DNA from: Sthenelais limicola
Taxonomy: Eukaryota; Annelida; Polychaeta; Phyllodocida; Sigalionidae
DNA length: 64,000 bases
Direction of reading: 5' to 3'
Assembly (NCBI GenBank): GCA_942159475.1
Contig: OW804096.1
Coordinates: 131,306,941-131,370,940, forward strand
The notes under the pieces are model-generated. The model saw only the letters and a program-made list of their open reading frames with translations. It did no database searches and was not told the DNA's origin. Position 1 is the stretch's first letter. Each line of letters opens with the position of its first letter. Below are positions 1 to 23,300 of the stretch, one piece after another. The position numbers and the translations under genes were made by a program.

Positions 1-10287
<10,287 letters not shown>

Positions 10288-13200
10288 CATCCACCCTGTG
10301 CTGGGGACATCAATCCCTTCCCTACCGCCCTGGTTTATAGTAATGACCACGGTGTATAATAACGTCCATACTTGAAGCGACTTGCTCCGCGTCATTTCTC
10401 AACTCGTAGTGCAATCAATTCATTCTCATTATTATTCATATTTTTGTATTTTAGACGCTCTCGTTTAATTAATACTCTTGTGTTATTATTGTTATGGGAA
10501 TTTGTTTTATAATCGTCTCACCTCTTGTTCATTATATGAATGTCTTAGCAACTCGGGCATGTTGAAAAGGAATATGATTTTACATGTTTTAAGCTCTAAA
10601 AGAGAATTGTTTTAGGATTTCATTTATTGCCACTATTGCTACTTCTTAGAGTTGGTTGTATATAAAGTCCAAACGTGTAGATAGATGGTAGTTTTGAAGA
10701 AAAAAATGTTTCTTTTAAGATTTGATGTTTAATATTTGAATTCAGCAAAGATTTACTATCAGAAAATAGCAAACTATTGTTCATTTTTGTATCCCAGCTA
10801 TTGTCTATTTGAATGATGTTGTTTAACATTCTAAAGCAAAGTTCTCCACGAGGCTATAGTATTTTATGTAGTACCAGTATGTTTATTGTGATATGTCTCT
10901 ATCGTGTTGGTATGTGAAACGCATTATGTCAAGATAGACTTGAGCTCACTAGGAAAGGGGTGGATAATATACGGCAAAGCCAAAATCAATCCCTACACCC
11001 ACTCAACTCATTTCCCTTATCGGAAAGTTTTCAGTTTATTATATGATAGATGGTTATGTGGTGTCATCTTAATTTCATTTATTACACGATCGTTTCCATG
11101 CTTAGTATTCAAGTGAGGTTGGAGCCGATGCTTTGAGCCATGTATCTGAGTTACTTTAATTATGGATACCATCACTTATCCAAGTGAATCATTGAATGTA
11201 AAACCTTAGTTTACTTGTATTGGTGTCGCTTGAAATATTCGTATACTCGCCATTAAAAATAACGTTCTTTTTGTGATGCAGTCGTGGCAATCAGACCTGG
11301 GTTTGATATTTGTACATGTACTTTGATGCAGATCTATTATGTAAATACATCGGTGTACCTTAACAGATTTTAATTATTGTATCAGTGTTAGCGATATTCT
11401 GTTTCTGGGTGTTCAGTCCATTCTATCTTCAGCGCTAGTGGAAAATGTCAACGATATTTTTGCAATCTATTGACTGCTGATTTTCATGCCTACTTCCAAG
11501 GTTTATGGTTTTATAGAGGACATGATCTCATTGGAAACTGTACTGCTTTCTACTCTCTATACTGTCAATCCCATTAATGATTTGTAAGTCTTACCCTCAA
11601 TCTGTTATATTCAAGGTCAGCAATGTTATGATTTCTTTATTGTGCATTACTAAGTGGTCGGAATAGTTTAGAGTTCTTACAACTGCTGTTATTTTAATTT
11701 CACTCTACGAAGTACATCTTGTCAGATTAAAAAGGTGTTCTGGTTTATCTCGATGCACACATTCCATCTAGGTTTCTGCAACAACCGACCATTGCTACTG
11801 ATAATGAATGAAAAAAAACTTGTGATAAACTCGTTAGCGAAACTTTCCTCTTCTATATCGCTACTAAATTGCCGAGAGCTAAACGGGGTGGAAATTCGGT
11901 CGAGTTTAAATTCCAATGAAAGTTTGATAAGTCTCAAGCTGCCGTTTACAACTATTGTGGTGGTTGCGTCATTGAGTCAACTTTTTTCAATGTTAATTAG
12001 TAAAACACGTTTCTTTAAGACTTGCGTGCCTTGTTTACTCTTCAAACGGTGATCCGTTTCTTGCTTACTATCTCACCACTATTTATCAACCAAGTTCTAA
12101 ATCATGTACATTTGGTAATTCTAGGATAGTTCAACTAACTGACCTAGCTTGCTAAAAGTGCTCTAAAAAGTTAACACTGGTGCCTCGTGACGAGCGATGT
12201 GTTATTCGCCTCACATTACGGTTGTAACTACTGAATATAAACCATTCATTCAGTCTATCATGTAGGACCGACAGTATCGCGGATGTAAACTAATGACTAT
12301 ATTGGATATGACAATCCACGACTTTGTGAACCTGCTGCTGGTGTACTAACTGTTAATTCTTTGAACGAACTAGTTGTATATATTTCTAGGTTAACATACA
12401 GACTAACTATGAAGGGATGTATTCGCCATTCACAATTAAATGTAACTAAATTATTTTCGCGACGTGCTACTGCTTTAACTCTGTGATCGTTCTCTAAAGA
12501 CATGTCATTAGTATCATTCGGATGGAACTTCCATCCTGAGCCATCGACAAAAATTCCAAGATCATCGTTTTTATTTTTCATAATCCTTATTTTAATCCTC
12601 TCTAATCATGAACTCCCCTCACACCTATTATTTTACTCCAAGGAAAATGCTGCTACATATTTTCAACAGCCTTGTGAAGTTCTTAAACGTTTCAAGCTGA
12701 GAAATAATTGGTTCAGGATTATTAGGGATATGATTATGGTGTCATGTGATTTTTTTGTTTTTAAACTCGATGGTTACCTTCGCAATGATGAGTTTTAGAT
12801 GAACCTATGAACTGTGTATTAATGTTCGTGCTAACGTATTGTTGTAAGTAAATTCTTGTCTTGTTGGTATTGATTCATGTGCATAACCACAGCAGAGAGT
12901 TAACCGTAACCAGTAGTAGAAATATGAGGCTATATTATGATTATATTTTTCATGGAAAAAGAATGGTATTCACTGTACAATACTACCAACTGAATATATG
13001 ATAGCAATGATTCAAAGCATAGATGCACAACTTTAATTATCATTTGAAACAACTATATACAACCCACTTATATGAAATTGCGAAATAGTTCATACTATTT
13101 CTGGGGAAATAATGATAAATAGTTGCCATGTGGATAAGTGTCAGTTTTATCCGGAAATTATTTTCTCGAAAGTTAAGAAACAAAAATATTTTAAGATATT

Positions 13201-14444
13201 TGTAAACCTCGAACAGTCAGTAGCATAGATAATTAAAGGGTGTTGCACTGGCGTAGCTGTTTATGTAGAGGGGAATTAAATTTCCGTGTCCGAATTTTGT
13301 AAGGCTGGCCTTGTGAAATGTGATGCGGTCAACCTCAATGTATTCCAAGGTGCGTTTTGGTATGAACAAGAATAAACAGATTAATAAAGCCATTCAGCGT
13401 GACGTGGGTTTTATTTGACTGGGGACAGATTAAATGACAAGAAATACATTATTTTTAATTGCTTTTGGCAATCGGATTTACCTGGTTAGGCTATAAAATA
13501 TATAAGCTGAAATGATTCCTTTTTATATCAACTTCTGTATAATAGATGATGACCATCGAAAGTGGTAGCTTGAAAGTTATGCCAATGTTTTTTAAGTCTA
13601 TAACTTAAAATACTCGATCATAATAGCACCGGAGAAATTGACAGCATATACAATGGAATGTCACAGGGAAAATTTATATCGCGTACAATTTGTTCAGGGA
13701 AACCAAGTGTTTCCCGACCTTGTGTTTCACAGACGATATGCAGCGTCGAGCAACAAATACATTCCAACCACTAGAATGAATGCGTTTAATGACTCGAAAT
13801 CCAAATTGAATAAATTATAACATGTTATTGTCAGATCTACTTAGTAGGGTAGGCCCTACATGTGTAAGCGGGACGGTAGCATGAAAATATTAATATTGGA
13901 TATTACTCTCACGAGTGTTAGAATCAAGTCCGAAGACCAAACGTTCTAAACATGGGTCTAATCTGACGCCTGGTGACATACGAAAGAACTTTTTGAGGGG
14001 ATAGGAATCTTCATAGCGTATTACTCAAGTACTATCGTTGCCCAATTTGCAAAGTACTCTATAAATAATTTTGGACACGAGCATAGGAATGCTTCAAAAT
14101 TGTGGATGCCCTTCAATTGAACAGAACGGTGAAATCAAATCCCTCATCGAAAAATGCACATATTCTTTCAATGCAATGGCATATATTCATCAAGTAACCA
14201 TGAATCTTGGTGATACACAAAACGGATACTAGACAACATTAGCGAGCGTGAACAAGTTCCATTCGACTGGGTGAAAATACTGGTTTGAGATTCATACAAT
14301 ATTAAGCAAGATATTTTTTTCATTTTAAGCAATAAATAAACGAGAGAATATCAATGAATAATTTAAAGGAAATAAATTACTTGTCAATTTGAGAATACCA
14401 GTATAATGGATGAATGAAGGACTGACAGTAAAATAATTCAGAAA
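10288..14444. other. FAM102 3' UTR and convergent intergenic region
   Basis: Non-coding AT-rich DNA between the FAM102 stop and the stop of the convergent MRH-like gene. Candidate poly(A) signals on the + strand are AATAAA at 13371-13376 and 13383-13388, which would give a 3' UTR of about 3.1 kb. Nothing shows which is used. No RNA gene or coding segment was recognised. Confidence 0.4.
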
Positions 14445-16817
14445 TCACAGTGGTTCATAGCGATATGCATGATAGCGGGCGTCATTTCCGAGACATGGGC
14501 TGATGAAGAATATATATCCATCCTTGACCAAAGCTGGCAGCTCTGTCCAGAATTCATAGTGAGGCAAGACCTCAACTCCAGATAAATCAAGGGCGACACG
14601 CTTGTAGAGAATACCTGGAATAGGAAAAGGATACTTGTCAAAAAGGTATTGATTTTATATTTTAAAACACCCCGCCTGGAGAATAAAAAAATCTTTTGAG
14701 AATCCGAGAATCTTCAAGGACATTTAACATATTCCAACAGAATTAAAGCCCCATTATGTGGTATTAAAAATAGAAAAAATATATATGACTAGAAAGGCCA
14801 CTTTCCAGGCTATGAGTGAGTTTATTTTGTTCCAAATTCAAGGTTGTGCCAGACCCGCAGACCCTGTAAAACATAGCCCGGTCGGCCCTTGCATGCCATT
14901 GAAAAACTACATCCTGTTTGTTCAACCATTTTCAAGTTTCTCCCAAAACTAGCAACTGAAGAGGGGTAACTCAATAGTATCGGTGCAGTATGTCCAATTA
15001 CCTGTTCCAAAATAGCAGAAGAACGAGGAGATGAAGATGATGCACAGCCATGACCCAATACTGAGACTCGTGTCTATAATGTTCCTACTAATCTTACAAA
15101 CATGCTGAGAGAAAAGGTTGAAAATGTAATGACTAGTCCCATTTCGCACTGCACTCAGGTAAGATATACTAACTTTGGGCGTACAAGTTAGGTATACATA
15201 TGTGAATGTAGACGAATCTGAAAAGGAAAAATCAGACATTTTACAAGCAGATCCACATGCAGTTTGTCAAGTTCCAGTATTGTTAAGAACGCACCTAATA
15301 AATTAATAAACTTGATAGTTATGTACGGTACATTACTGGTAGTGAACAAGGAATAATTTTCGCTATGAAAAGTATTGTAACTTTTGGATGAAACACTTTA
15401 TAAGCAGAGATGCCATTCAAAACTCATGACACAATCTGAATAAATTACCGTAAATCGTTATTAATTTTATATACATGTATTGAAACAAAATACGGATTAA
15501 ATTAGAAATATGGATTAAATTAAATCCATAGCGTTCATAATGAATTAGTAAAACGATTTTAACACACAAAAGGCATTTCGGTTAATCTACCTAGTTTGAA
15601 AAAAAATTGGATGCTAAGAATCGAGTTCTTGATATCAAGAATTAAATTCAGTAAACGGGGTCAAATATATCAATATTAGGCCTATCCTAAAATGACTGGT
15701 CCAGGATTTGAAAGGTCACAAAATATTCAAAATTCTAATTCTAATTTTGGATATATGTTGTGACCCACTTTCGAATTCTGGATGTCATGATAATGATCCA
15801 GTTTTCACGAATTTTGGATACCGGTATGTTGTTACGGTACCCATGCAGTTAACTGACTTTTGGATACATGTGTAAGGGAATTAATTTCTTGATATACAAA
15901 ATTAATTGTTGATATCAAGAACCCCATTGTTGATATCAAAAATTGATTAGTGGATATCCAAAATTAATTTTGGATGTCAAGATTTGATTTATAGATATCA
16001 AGAATGAAACATCAATAACATTCATGAGCTTGAAACGTACCAACTTGTTGGAATTGTCTCTTGAAATAAAATTGTTTAAAAAAAAGAAAAAAGAAGCGGA
16101 ACTGATTTAGATACCGTATCAAGAATGGTTTTATGGATATCCAAAATTAATTTTGGATAATTTCTTTGCCTTTGAATATCAATTACAAAAACTATGAATG
16201 AGTGTGATTCACAAATGACCTATATTTAACCGAAATGCCTATATAAGATTTATCCCAAGCCCGAGCTGTAGGCCTACAGGGTTTTTTTTTTTTAAAAATA
16301 ACTCACTATCTTGAGAAGTGGTGTAAAGCAAATAAGGTTGAAGTGTATTGAAGACAGTGTGAAAAGATACATTGTTTAAGTTTCCCAAGCTGGAAAACGT
16401 AGCATTTGTCTCGTCTTCAATGCATATTGATACATTCTTGCAGGAATCCGAACGAGCAAGAGAAAATGAAGAACATGGATTGTAGTCAACATAGACTGTG
16501 CTCTCATCTGTTAATTTCACATGAGAAAAATAGGGATTCCCGTCTATATTAGAGACATGACTCAGATCAATGAAGCCAGATCCATCAGAAAATGAACATG
16601 AACAAGGAGATTCTTGGACGCATTCAGAAACAATTGCGTTCGTGCACAATGGTAGAGAAATGAAGGTGAACAGCCATAACACGGTGAGAATATGCGGAAG
16701 GCTGTCCCTATGCCTATGGTCCGTGTTGAAGCTAGTAAATGTGCCGAAACTCAACCCGGTGTTTGACAGTTGTTTGTAAACACATCCCATGTGACAGATG
16801 CTCGTTCTAAGAAACAT
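14445..16817 (-). CDS. Type I membrane protein with MRH-like (mannose-6-phosphate receptor homology) ectodomain
   Basis: Three exons on the minus strand: 16817-16307, 15217-15002, 14614-14445 (stop TGA at 14447-14445), 298 residues, all GT-AG and in phase. Residues about 43-61 (LTVLWLFTFISLPLC) form a signal sequence. A Cys-rich lumenal domain follows: CSCSFSDGSGFIDLSHVSN, DYNPCSSFS, CKNVSICIED, then YVYLTC and a late Cys just before the membrane. The transmembrane helix is SIGSWLCIIFISSFFCYFG, followed by a short cytosolic tail (ILYKRVALDLSGVEVLPHYE, EFWTELPALVKDGYIFF). This layout is that of the MRH/Atg27-like single-pass proteins related to the cation-dependent mannose-6-phosphate receptor, which sort glycoproteins in Golgi and endosomes. 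I cannot place the full Gln/Arg/Glu/Tyr sugar-binding set, so sugar binding is only possible. The 42-residue stretch before the signal core is oddly long; Met10 or an upstream exon could supply the true start. Confidence 0.75.
15590..16190. repeat. Degenerate GATATC-AATTAAT repeat cluster in intron
   Basis: In intron 1 of the MRH-like gene, variants of GATATCAAGAATTAATTTTG recur about eight times with irregular spacing (for example near 15633, 15890, 15910, 15935, 15955, 15995 and 16135). They look like a decayed AT-rich minisatellite or satellite relic. No coding capacity. Confidence 0.55.
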
Positions 16818-18389
16818 ATTCAGTAAATTAACTCGAGGCGATTAAAGCCCAAAATAACTCTCAAACTACAAATGTTATCCTTAAATCGATCTCGTAGAAA
16901 GGGACACATTCCTTCAGTCTTGAATATGCATTGCATATAATCCAATCTGCATTATATTTCCTCATGCCATCCATTCTATGCGGTGGCGCCTACCATATTT
17001 GTCAAAACTCATGTGTATTGAATACATGGAAAGGCTCTGGATCACAGTATGGATTGACTGTACCTTGCACTTTATCTATTATTTAATCTCATCTTATATC
17101 ACAGTAAACATGTATTTGTTGTTCATGTAAAGGCTATTACCATTAGAGAAATAGTGGAATGTTTAAGAAGAAATCAGAGATAGTATGATTAAATTCCGTT
17201 TCGGCATTATCCTTGTGACAAATCATTATTTTATACCATCATACAAAGAAGGGATTTTGGGAAATGAAATATTCAATATTTATGGACATTCCCCATGATC
17301 ACCATTTATAATGGCATGGCATTATACTTTATTGTTATGATATAGATTCTTGTTCAGAAAGACCCTAAAATACGATGAAATAATCCTGGCACATTACATG
17401 ACTTTCCTAATGCGCAGCTGCTACAAATCCCTTACGGACCTCACATGGGCCGCTGCGCCAAAAGGTCAGGGACGCGTTGGAAGATCTGTCAATAGAGGCT
17501 GTACGCACCTGAGTATCCCTATTTATTTATGGGGTGAGTCCATAATACTTCGGTTCATACATTCCTAGTTATATAGGGTGATACTATCTCCCGTTTCCTT
17601 AAGATATTTTCGACACAGGATGTTACACTGCGTTGGAAATTATGGGGAAACGGGACCACCAGACGGGCAGCCTGGTTGAGTTCGTATGCATATAACCGGG
17701 GAACGGACATGCTCCTCGTCGAATCGGGAAGACAAAAGCAGTTATATGTTGTTCTAGTTTATGACGCTGCTTATTTTCGCCAAAAGCTCATTTATCGCCA
17801 AAAGATACGTGACCCCTCCACCAGTTTTTGAAGATTGGTAAGTTTTGATGCATCACACTGCAGAAAGCCTTGGGTCATCTGTGATTTGTTTGGGGTTGGA
17901 TCGTGTGGTCGAGGGGGAATCAAACGTCCATGACCTTGCACCGTCCTTGAACTTGGTAATGGGAAGGTTCCCAACTTTCCGTATTAAATGACATAAACTG
18001 GCTTAAAGCATGAGTCTAAATGAGCTTTCATTTCGCAGATTGGTAGAAAACGCGTAACTGAAAACGAAACGCCGTTGTTTTTCATGTACAGAACGGCAGG
18101 CTAGAGTCTAAAGTAGAGGGCCTCCATTGACCACACTCATGACATAGCCATAGGCATAATGGAGTCTTCAGACTTCACTAGGGCCTAGGCCTAGTGCCGT
18201 GGTAGTGCCAAGGACTATAAATAATTCCTAAACTAAAGATCGAAAATTAATTATCTATCAGTAGCTGAGTAGGCCATATTGTCATACATTATATAGAAAT
18301 TCGTGAGATGAAGGAAATCACTGAAGCTGTCTTTTTAAAATTTAGGTCTTGAAGTACGTCTTTGCAATATGTTGTGGTGTGGGGGTAGC
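16818..18389. other. Intergenic region between divergent MRH-like and NR5B genes
   Basis: Divergent spacer between the MRH-like gene (-) and the nuclear receptor (+). It should hold the MRH-like promoter and perhaps 5' non-coding exons of the receptor. The part around 17400-17500 is richer in CpG than its surroundings (TGCGCAGCTGC, GGGACGCGTTGG), which could mark a promoter or first exon. I cannot assign either. Confidence 0.35.
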
Positions 18390-18425
18390 TGGACGTTTGG
18401 GCCCCGGGATCATTGGGCCCCAGCC

Positions 18426-18520
18426 TTGGACGTTTGGGCCCCGCTGGGCCTTGGACGTTTGGGCCCCGCTGGGCCTTGGACGTTTGGGCCCCGCTGGGCC
18501 TTGGACGTTTAGGCCCCGGC
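18426..18520. repeat. 25-bp minisatellite (TTGGACGTTTGGGCCCCGCT-)
   Basis: Copies of TTGGACGTTTGGGCCCCGCT begin at 18426, 18451, 18476 and 18501, an exact 25-bp period. A variant copy at 18390 forms the end of the left arm of the surrounding inverted-repeat element. Confidence 0.85.
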
Positions 18521-18536
18521 TTTTGGACAGTTATAT

Positions 18537-18656
18537 GTGAATATGTGTGTATTCATTCTAGGTCAGTCAATACACACTAGTGAATATATGTGTATTCATG
18601 CTGGGTCAGTCAATGCACACTAGTGAATATATGTGTATTCATGCTGGATCAAATTT
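18537..18656. repeat. 43-bp tandem repeat
   Basis: Units beginning GTGAATAT start at 18537, 18580 and 18623 (43-bp period) and contain GTGTATTCAT and GGTCAGTCAAT. The third unit is partial. They lie inside the inverted-repeat element. Confidence 0.8.
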
Positions 18657-19504
18657 TCTTGGGGAGGCCCCCCATACCACCCAGGGAGGGGGGTCAGCCC
18701 CTCTCACAGTCATTGAGAGCTGCTAAAGCGGCCAGGTGACAGAAATAAATCATTTCCTAAAGGGCAGGGCAGGAAAAAGGCTACCACGTATTTATACAGG
18801 AAATGGGTGATAAAGGGCAAAAGTTGGAATGAAGGTAATTATCTGCTAATTTCGGTCATTTTTTATGACAGATAGTTCCCAAACTGGCGGTGAAAGGAAT
18901 ATTGTCATTATCATCATAAAACCAGGTAGACCCTGACGGGGCCCAATCATCCAAGCCCGGGGCCCAATCGTCCAACCCCGGGGGCCCAAACGTCCAGGAA
19001 TCCTTCTAAGTCATTAATTGTAATTGAGGCCCATGATTACTGGGCTTACTATCCGCCCAAACTCCAAAGGAAAAGTCAAGCTCAAAATTTGTCTTTAATT
19101 TGTGCTGATTCAGTGAAGACTCCCCCGCCCCATAATGGCCATATTGAGTCAAGTATGGTGAAAATCGGTTTGCGTTGTCCATGGTACGACATTCATTCAT
19201 ATTATTTTAGAAATACTTTCTCATCCTGCTTGGGAAGCAATCCCTCTTAGGAACTTATCCCTCAAATGCGCGTTCAATACACACTTAGTGCCCTTCGTTC
19301 CAGTAGGCCTAAAGAACAAGGCCAACATATGCAACACCTCCCTGTCGGTCTGTGTAAGCTTTGTATTGCATTTAGGGGTCATCTGGGTCTGCTAGTGTCA
19401 ATGATTTTAAAGCAAGAAACATCTACCGGTACCTAGTTTTCATCTGGTCTAAACTGCAAACACCTATAATATTATATAATTTATATACGAAAAAACACTT
19501 GGAT

Positions 19505-19938
19505 TGAAAAACATTTCCATAAAAAATGAACCTGTTTGTAATTATTGTATTGAGGAGGAGGATTTGCGCCATTATTTCATTTACTGTCCAGCGGTAAAGG
19601 TCTTTTGGGATTACTTAGCTGATCTTTTTAGACAGAGCCATGTCCTTAGAGATGTCTTTTACTTCGGTGTAAACGATTGCAGTATTCTGCTAGGGTACTT
19701 GGGCAAAAGCCGATATAATTTGTTCTTAAACTGGTTCCTGTTAATGGCCAAAAATTACATTAATCGGCAGAGGTTATTTTATAATAACTCTTTATGTGTT
19801 AAAGCCTTCTTAAGCGAGGTCAGAGTCAGGTATAGAGCTATAAGCTACAATGCAGCTTTTAACATTTCTAGTCGTAGATGGGTCGACAAGGTCGACAGGT
19901 ATATGAAGGCCGTTTATGCCATCCTGGAAAATATGTAA
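19505..19938 (+). pseudogene. C-terminal fragment of LINE ORF2 (zf-RVT-like region)
   Basis: About 143 residues remain open to the stop at 19938. The fragment opens with a Cys/His motif, CNYCIEEEDLRHYFIYCP, followed by FWDYLADLF. This matches the zinc-knuckle-like zf-RVT region at the end of reverse-transcriptase ORFs of LINEs; the clade may be L1/Tx1-like, but I cannot be sure. The reverse-transcriptase and endonuclease domains are absent, so the fragment cannot transpose. The intact frame suggests the insertion is fairly young. Confidence 0.75.
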
Positions 19939-20172
19939 ATGATAGAAAGCAGGTTGGACCATCTTAGTCTTGTATCCTTGTAAATTAAGGTAGTCGTCAG
20001 TCGTCGAAAGTTCTTAGATATAAGTAAAGTTTTATTGCAGATGTTCCAGTTAAAAGTGGAAAGTAGTTCTTCAAAATTGGTTAGGCGTACGCGAGAGCGA
20101 TAGTTTTGTATGAGCCTCGAGGGCAGGTACCTTGAATAAAAGTTATTTTTACACAAAAAAAAAGAAAAAAAG
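19505..20172 (+). mobile_element. 5'-truncated non-LTR retrotransposon (LINE) insertion
   Basis: The insert is bounded by a 12-bp direct repeat, AAACACTTGGAT, at 19493-19504 and 20173-20184. It ends in an A-rich tail (20153-20172) on the + strand. A target-site duplication plus an A-rich tail is the hallmark of target-primed reverse transcription. The body carries only the C-terminal part of a LINE ORF, so it was truncated at insertion. It lies just upstream of, or in a 5' intron of, the nuclear receptor gene, in the same orientation. Confidence 0.85.
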
Positions 20173-20348
20173 AAACACTTGGATACAACCATATGGTATC
20201 CAGAAACATTTCAACAGTTATCTAGTCCATTCAAACTAGTACCATACATGACTAATATTGGAAGTGAGGTTTAAAACTATATTATAATCTAGATGTGTGG
20301 TACTTATTCCCTTATTCATATATTTCAGGTAGTCCACCAACGTCCAGG

Positions 20349-23300
20349 ATGACCTCCAACGCAGAAGTGGGCATTTCGCCCGTACTCCTCCAAGCAATTA
20401 CTCAAACCCTGTCGTCCAATTCGTCTGACAGGCATTCCAGGAGTGTGAAGGAGAGGACTCAGGCTGGAACACAACATGTATTATTGTCTTGTGAAAGTGG
20501 TGGACAAGTAACTAATAAAGTTGAAAATCCAACACACGTTCTTCATGGAATGAACGAACCAGTGTATGCCACTACTGAAAGTGGTGAAACTATTATGGTT
20601 GTTCAGAATCTTGATGTAGCTAGTGAAGAACAGGTTGAGATTCAGACAGAGCCGGTTTCTCCCCGGTCGCAATTTATAATTCGCAATGTTCAGACTTCAG
20701 AACAAACCAACCAAGACCTTCGGACTGTCGAAATGCAGGCTGATTCTCGGTCAGATATGCCAATAATTATCTCCCCCAGACAGGAATTGCACATGAGTAA
20801 TGTTTTATCTGCAATAGCTACGCACTTAAAAAATAGAAAACGAACCGTTCCGGCTGCTATTGTTGAGGAAACAGTAGAAAGTACGAGTGAATCTCAATCC
20901 GACTCAAACCAGTCTCATCCCATATACATTTCTATTTCTGGGACAAACCCAGTGCCTTCTCCAGTGAATGATGTCACAGTAAACGAGACAGACAATGTAG
21001 TGACAGAAACAATAGTTCACCACGTGCAGACTAGTTCTGATCCACCCCAGTATGTACCCATTAAAAAAATAAAGCACGACGTAAATGACAGTTCGGCGGG
21101 TGCTCAGCCCACTGTTATTTTGCGGCCTGACGGTACAGTATACCAGACAGTACAAACAGAACAAGGAAGCATAACTATAAGTACCCCTATGACGTCAGTG
21201 TCCAGCCAACAAGCCGAGGGCGAAATAGGCAAGCCATGTCCCATTTGCGGAGACAGGATCTCAGGTCCGTACCTTCATCTATCTATTAGTGGCTTATTTC
21301 CGTACTTTATGTGTTACTGCAGTCGAGGATATACCGATATACTTGTAGTATGGACGTTGACGGCGGGTTTTTCTCTCCCTATCTTTTGTATCATAAAACA
21401 AATAGATTTGGTTTCAACTGTTTTCCAATCTTATCTTTTCGGAATGTACTATGGTGGACTGTTTTTTAGTTTTCATGGATTGTTTTGTTTCACTCCCATT
21501 ATAGGTTATCACTATGGTATATTCACCTGCGAGAGCTGTAAAGGTTTCTTCAAACGCACTGTTCAGAACAAGAAGGCATTTATTTGCCACCGAAAGGGCG
21601 ACTGTTTAATAAACCTTACGAGTAGGAAAAAGTGTCCAGCTTGTCGATTTAAGAGATGTCTTTTGTATGGAATGCGATTGGAAGGTAACTTTTCTCATCA
21701 TCTTCTGTGAAATCTACACCCGAGTTCTCTTCTTTTGTTTTAATTTTACATTTTACCCTTTGATGTTCGTGGAGACTAATTTTATATCTTTTATTTTCAG
21801 CTATTCGGGAGGATCGAATGAGAGGGGGCAGAAGTTCTTATGAGGGGTGTTCGCCCCACGGGCGGTCGAAATGTGCCACAACACCTCGCTGTAAAGAGGA
21901 CACGAGCAGGCGAAAAATAATCCAAATCAGTTCTCCTCAGGGGGGCGACGCGGTTCGGGAGTCGACTATTGAAGTTACAAAGTCGGAGGCCATTATAAAA
22001 ACTGGTGAGACTGGCGAGCAAATGGTGACAGTCGTTAGTGTTGATCCGGAGCCTCATGTTGAGGAAACGGTGAACAACAAATTAGATGTGTCCGCCGGGA
22101 TGGTGCCTCAGACACCACAGACACTGGAGGACCTCCTGGCTGTGGAAGCCCTGATGGCAGAAGACGATGAAGAACAGGAATGTTGCTATGGCAAACTGCG
22201 CTCTGAGGACGAGGACCTGTTCGGTTCTCTCCTACATCTCGCCGACCATTGCTTGTATAGGATCGTGAGGTGGGCTCGGAATCTTCCTGACTTTGCTGAA
22301 GTCTCGGTAAGATTTTTAACATCTGTGATTTCCTTCGCTACAATTATGATTTATTCGTATTCATATGTACAAGCTCTCGTAGTTTTGTTTTATTTTCTAT
22401 GTGTGCACATTTTCTTTGATACTAAGGTTGTTCAAAGTCAATTTCCCGAACGTCACTTTCAAATACATATGGATTTTGAAAATGGTATGCAGTGACAGGT
22501 ACAACTAATATTTGATTTAAACTTAATTCTTGCAGACGGATGATCAAATACTATTGCTTCAAAGTTGTTGGGCTGAGCTCCTGTGTTTAAGTGTATGTTG
22601 GAACTCTGTCAAGTCACAAAATAATACCCTCCTACTATCTCACGGGCGTGAGCTGGACATTGAAATGGCTAAAGCTATGGGCTTGGCGGAGGTTATCCAG
22701 AGACTTCTGGATTTTACTGAGCACCTACGTCGAGTAGATGTGGACTTGCATGAATACATCAGCCTAAAAGTTCTGCTTCTTATGACACCAGGTATTAAGA
22801 TTTTATCATTATTTTGTTCGTAATGATGTATAGTCGTTTAGGCCAAACTGCCTACTTTCGTCAACATCTCACATATTGATGCCTTAAATATGGTCATTAA
22901 TCTTTTTTTAGCTTGGAGAAGTTTATGCGGTTGGCAAAATAGTTTTATCAAAATATTGTTTATCACTAGTAATGAATGGGTTGTCAGTCCCGTATAAGTA
23001 AGCTTCATTTTATAAATTAAAAATAGATTGGAGAATAATTCTATAATTTTCTTCGCCAATTATAATTTTAATTCACCTTACAGCTTCTCGGGTAGGCCTG
23101 GAATTTTGTGTCCCGCGATTGTACATTTCGACAACGTCTATCTTTATCTATTCCAGATGTAAAGAACCTGAAAAACGAGGATGTCATTCGTGACTATCAG
23201 GAAAGAATATGTGAATCATTATTGGTTTATTCCATCACACACTACCCCCACCTACCCAACAAGCACTGTGAACTGCTCTGTCGCCTCACTGAACTGACGC

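Larger units (their letters stand above)
18390..18992. mobile_element. Inverted-repeat element with minisatellite arms
   Basis: The left end begins CTGGACGTTTGGGCCCC, then GGATCATTGGGCCCC. The right end (about 18936-18992) holds the reverse complements in mirrored order: GGGGCCCAATCATCC near its start and GGGGCCCAAACGTCCAG at its end. The arms are GC-rich in AT-rich surroundings. No coding sequence lies between them, so it looks like a non-autonomous foldback or MITE-like unit. I see no clear target-site duplication, and the exact ends may be off by a few bases. Confidence 0.6.
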
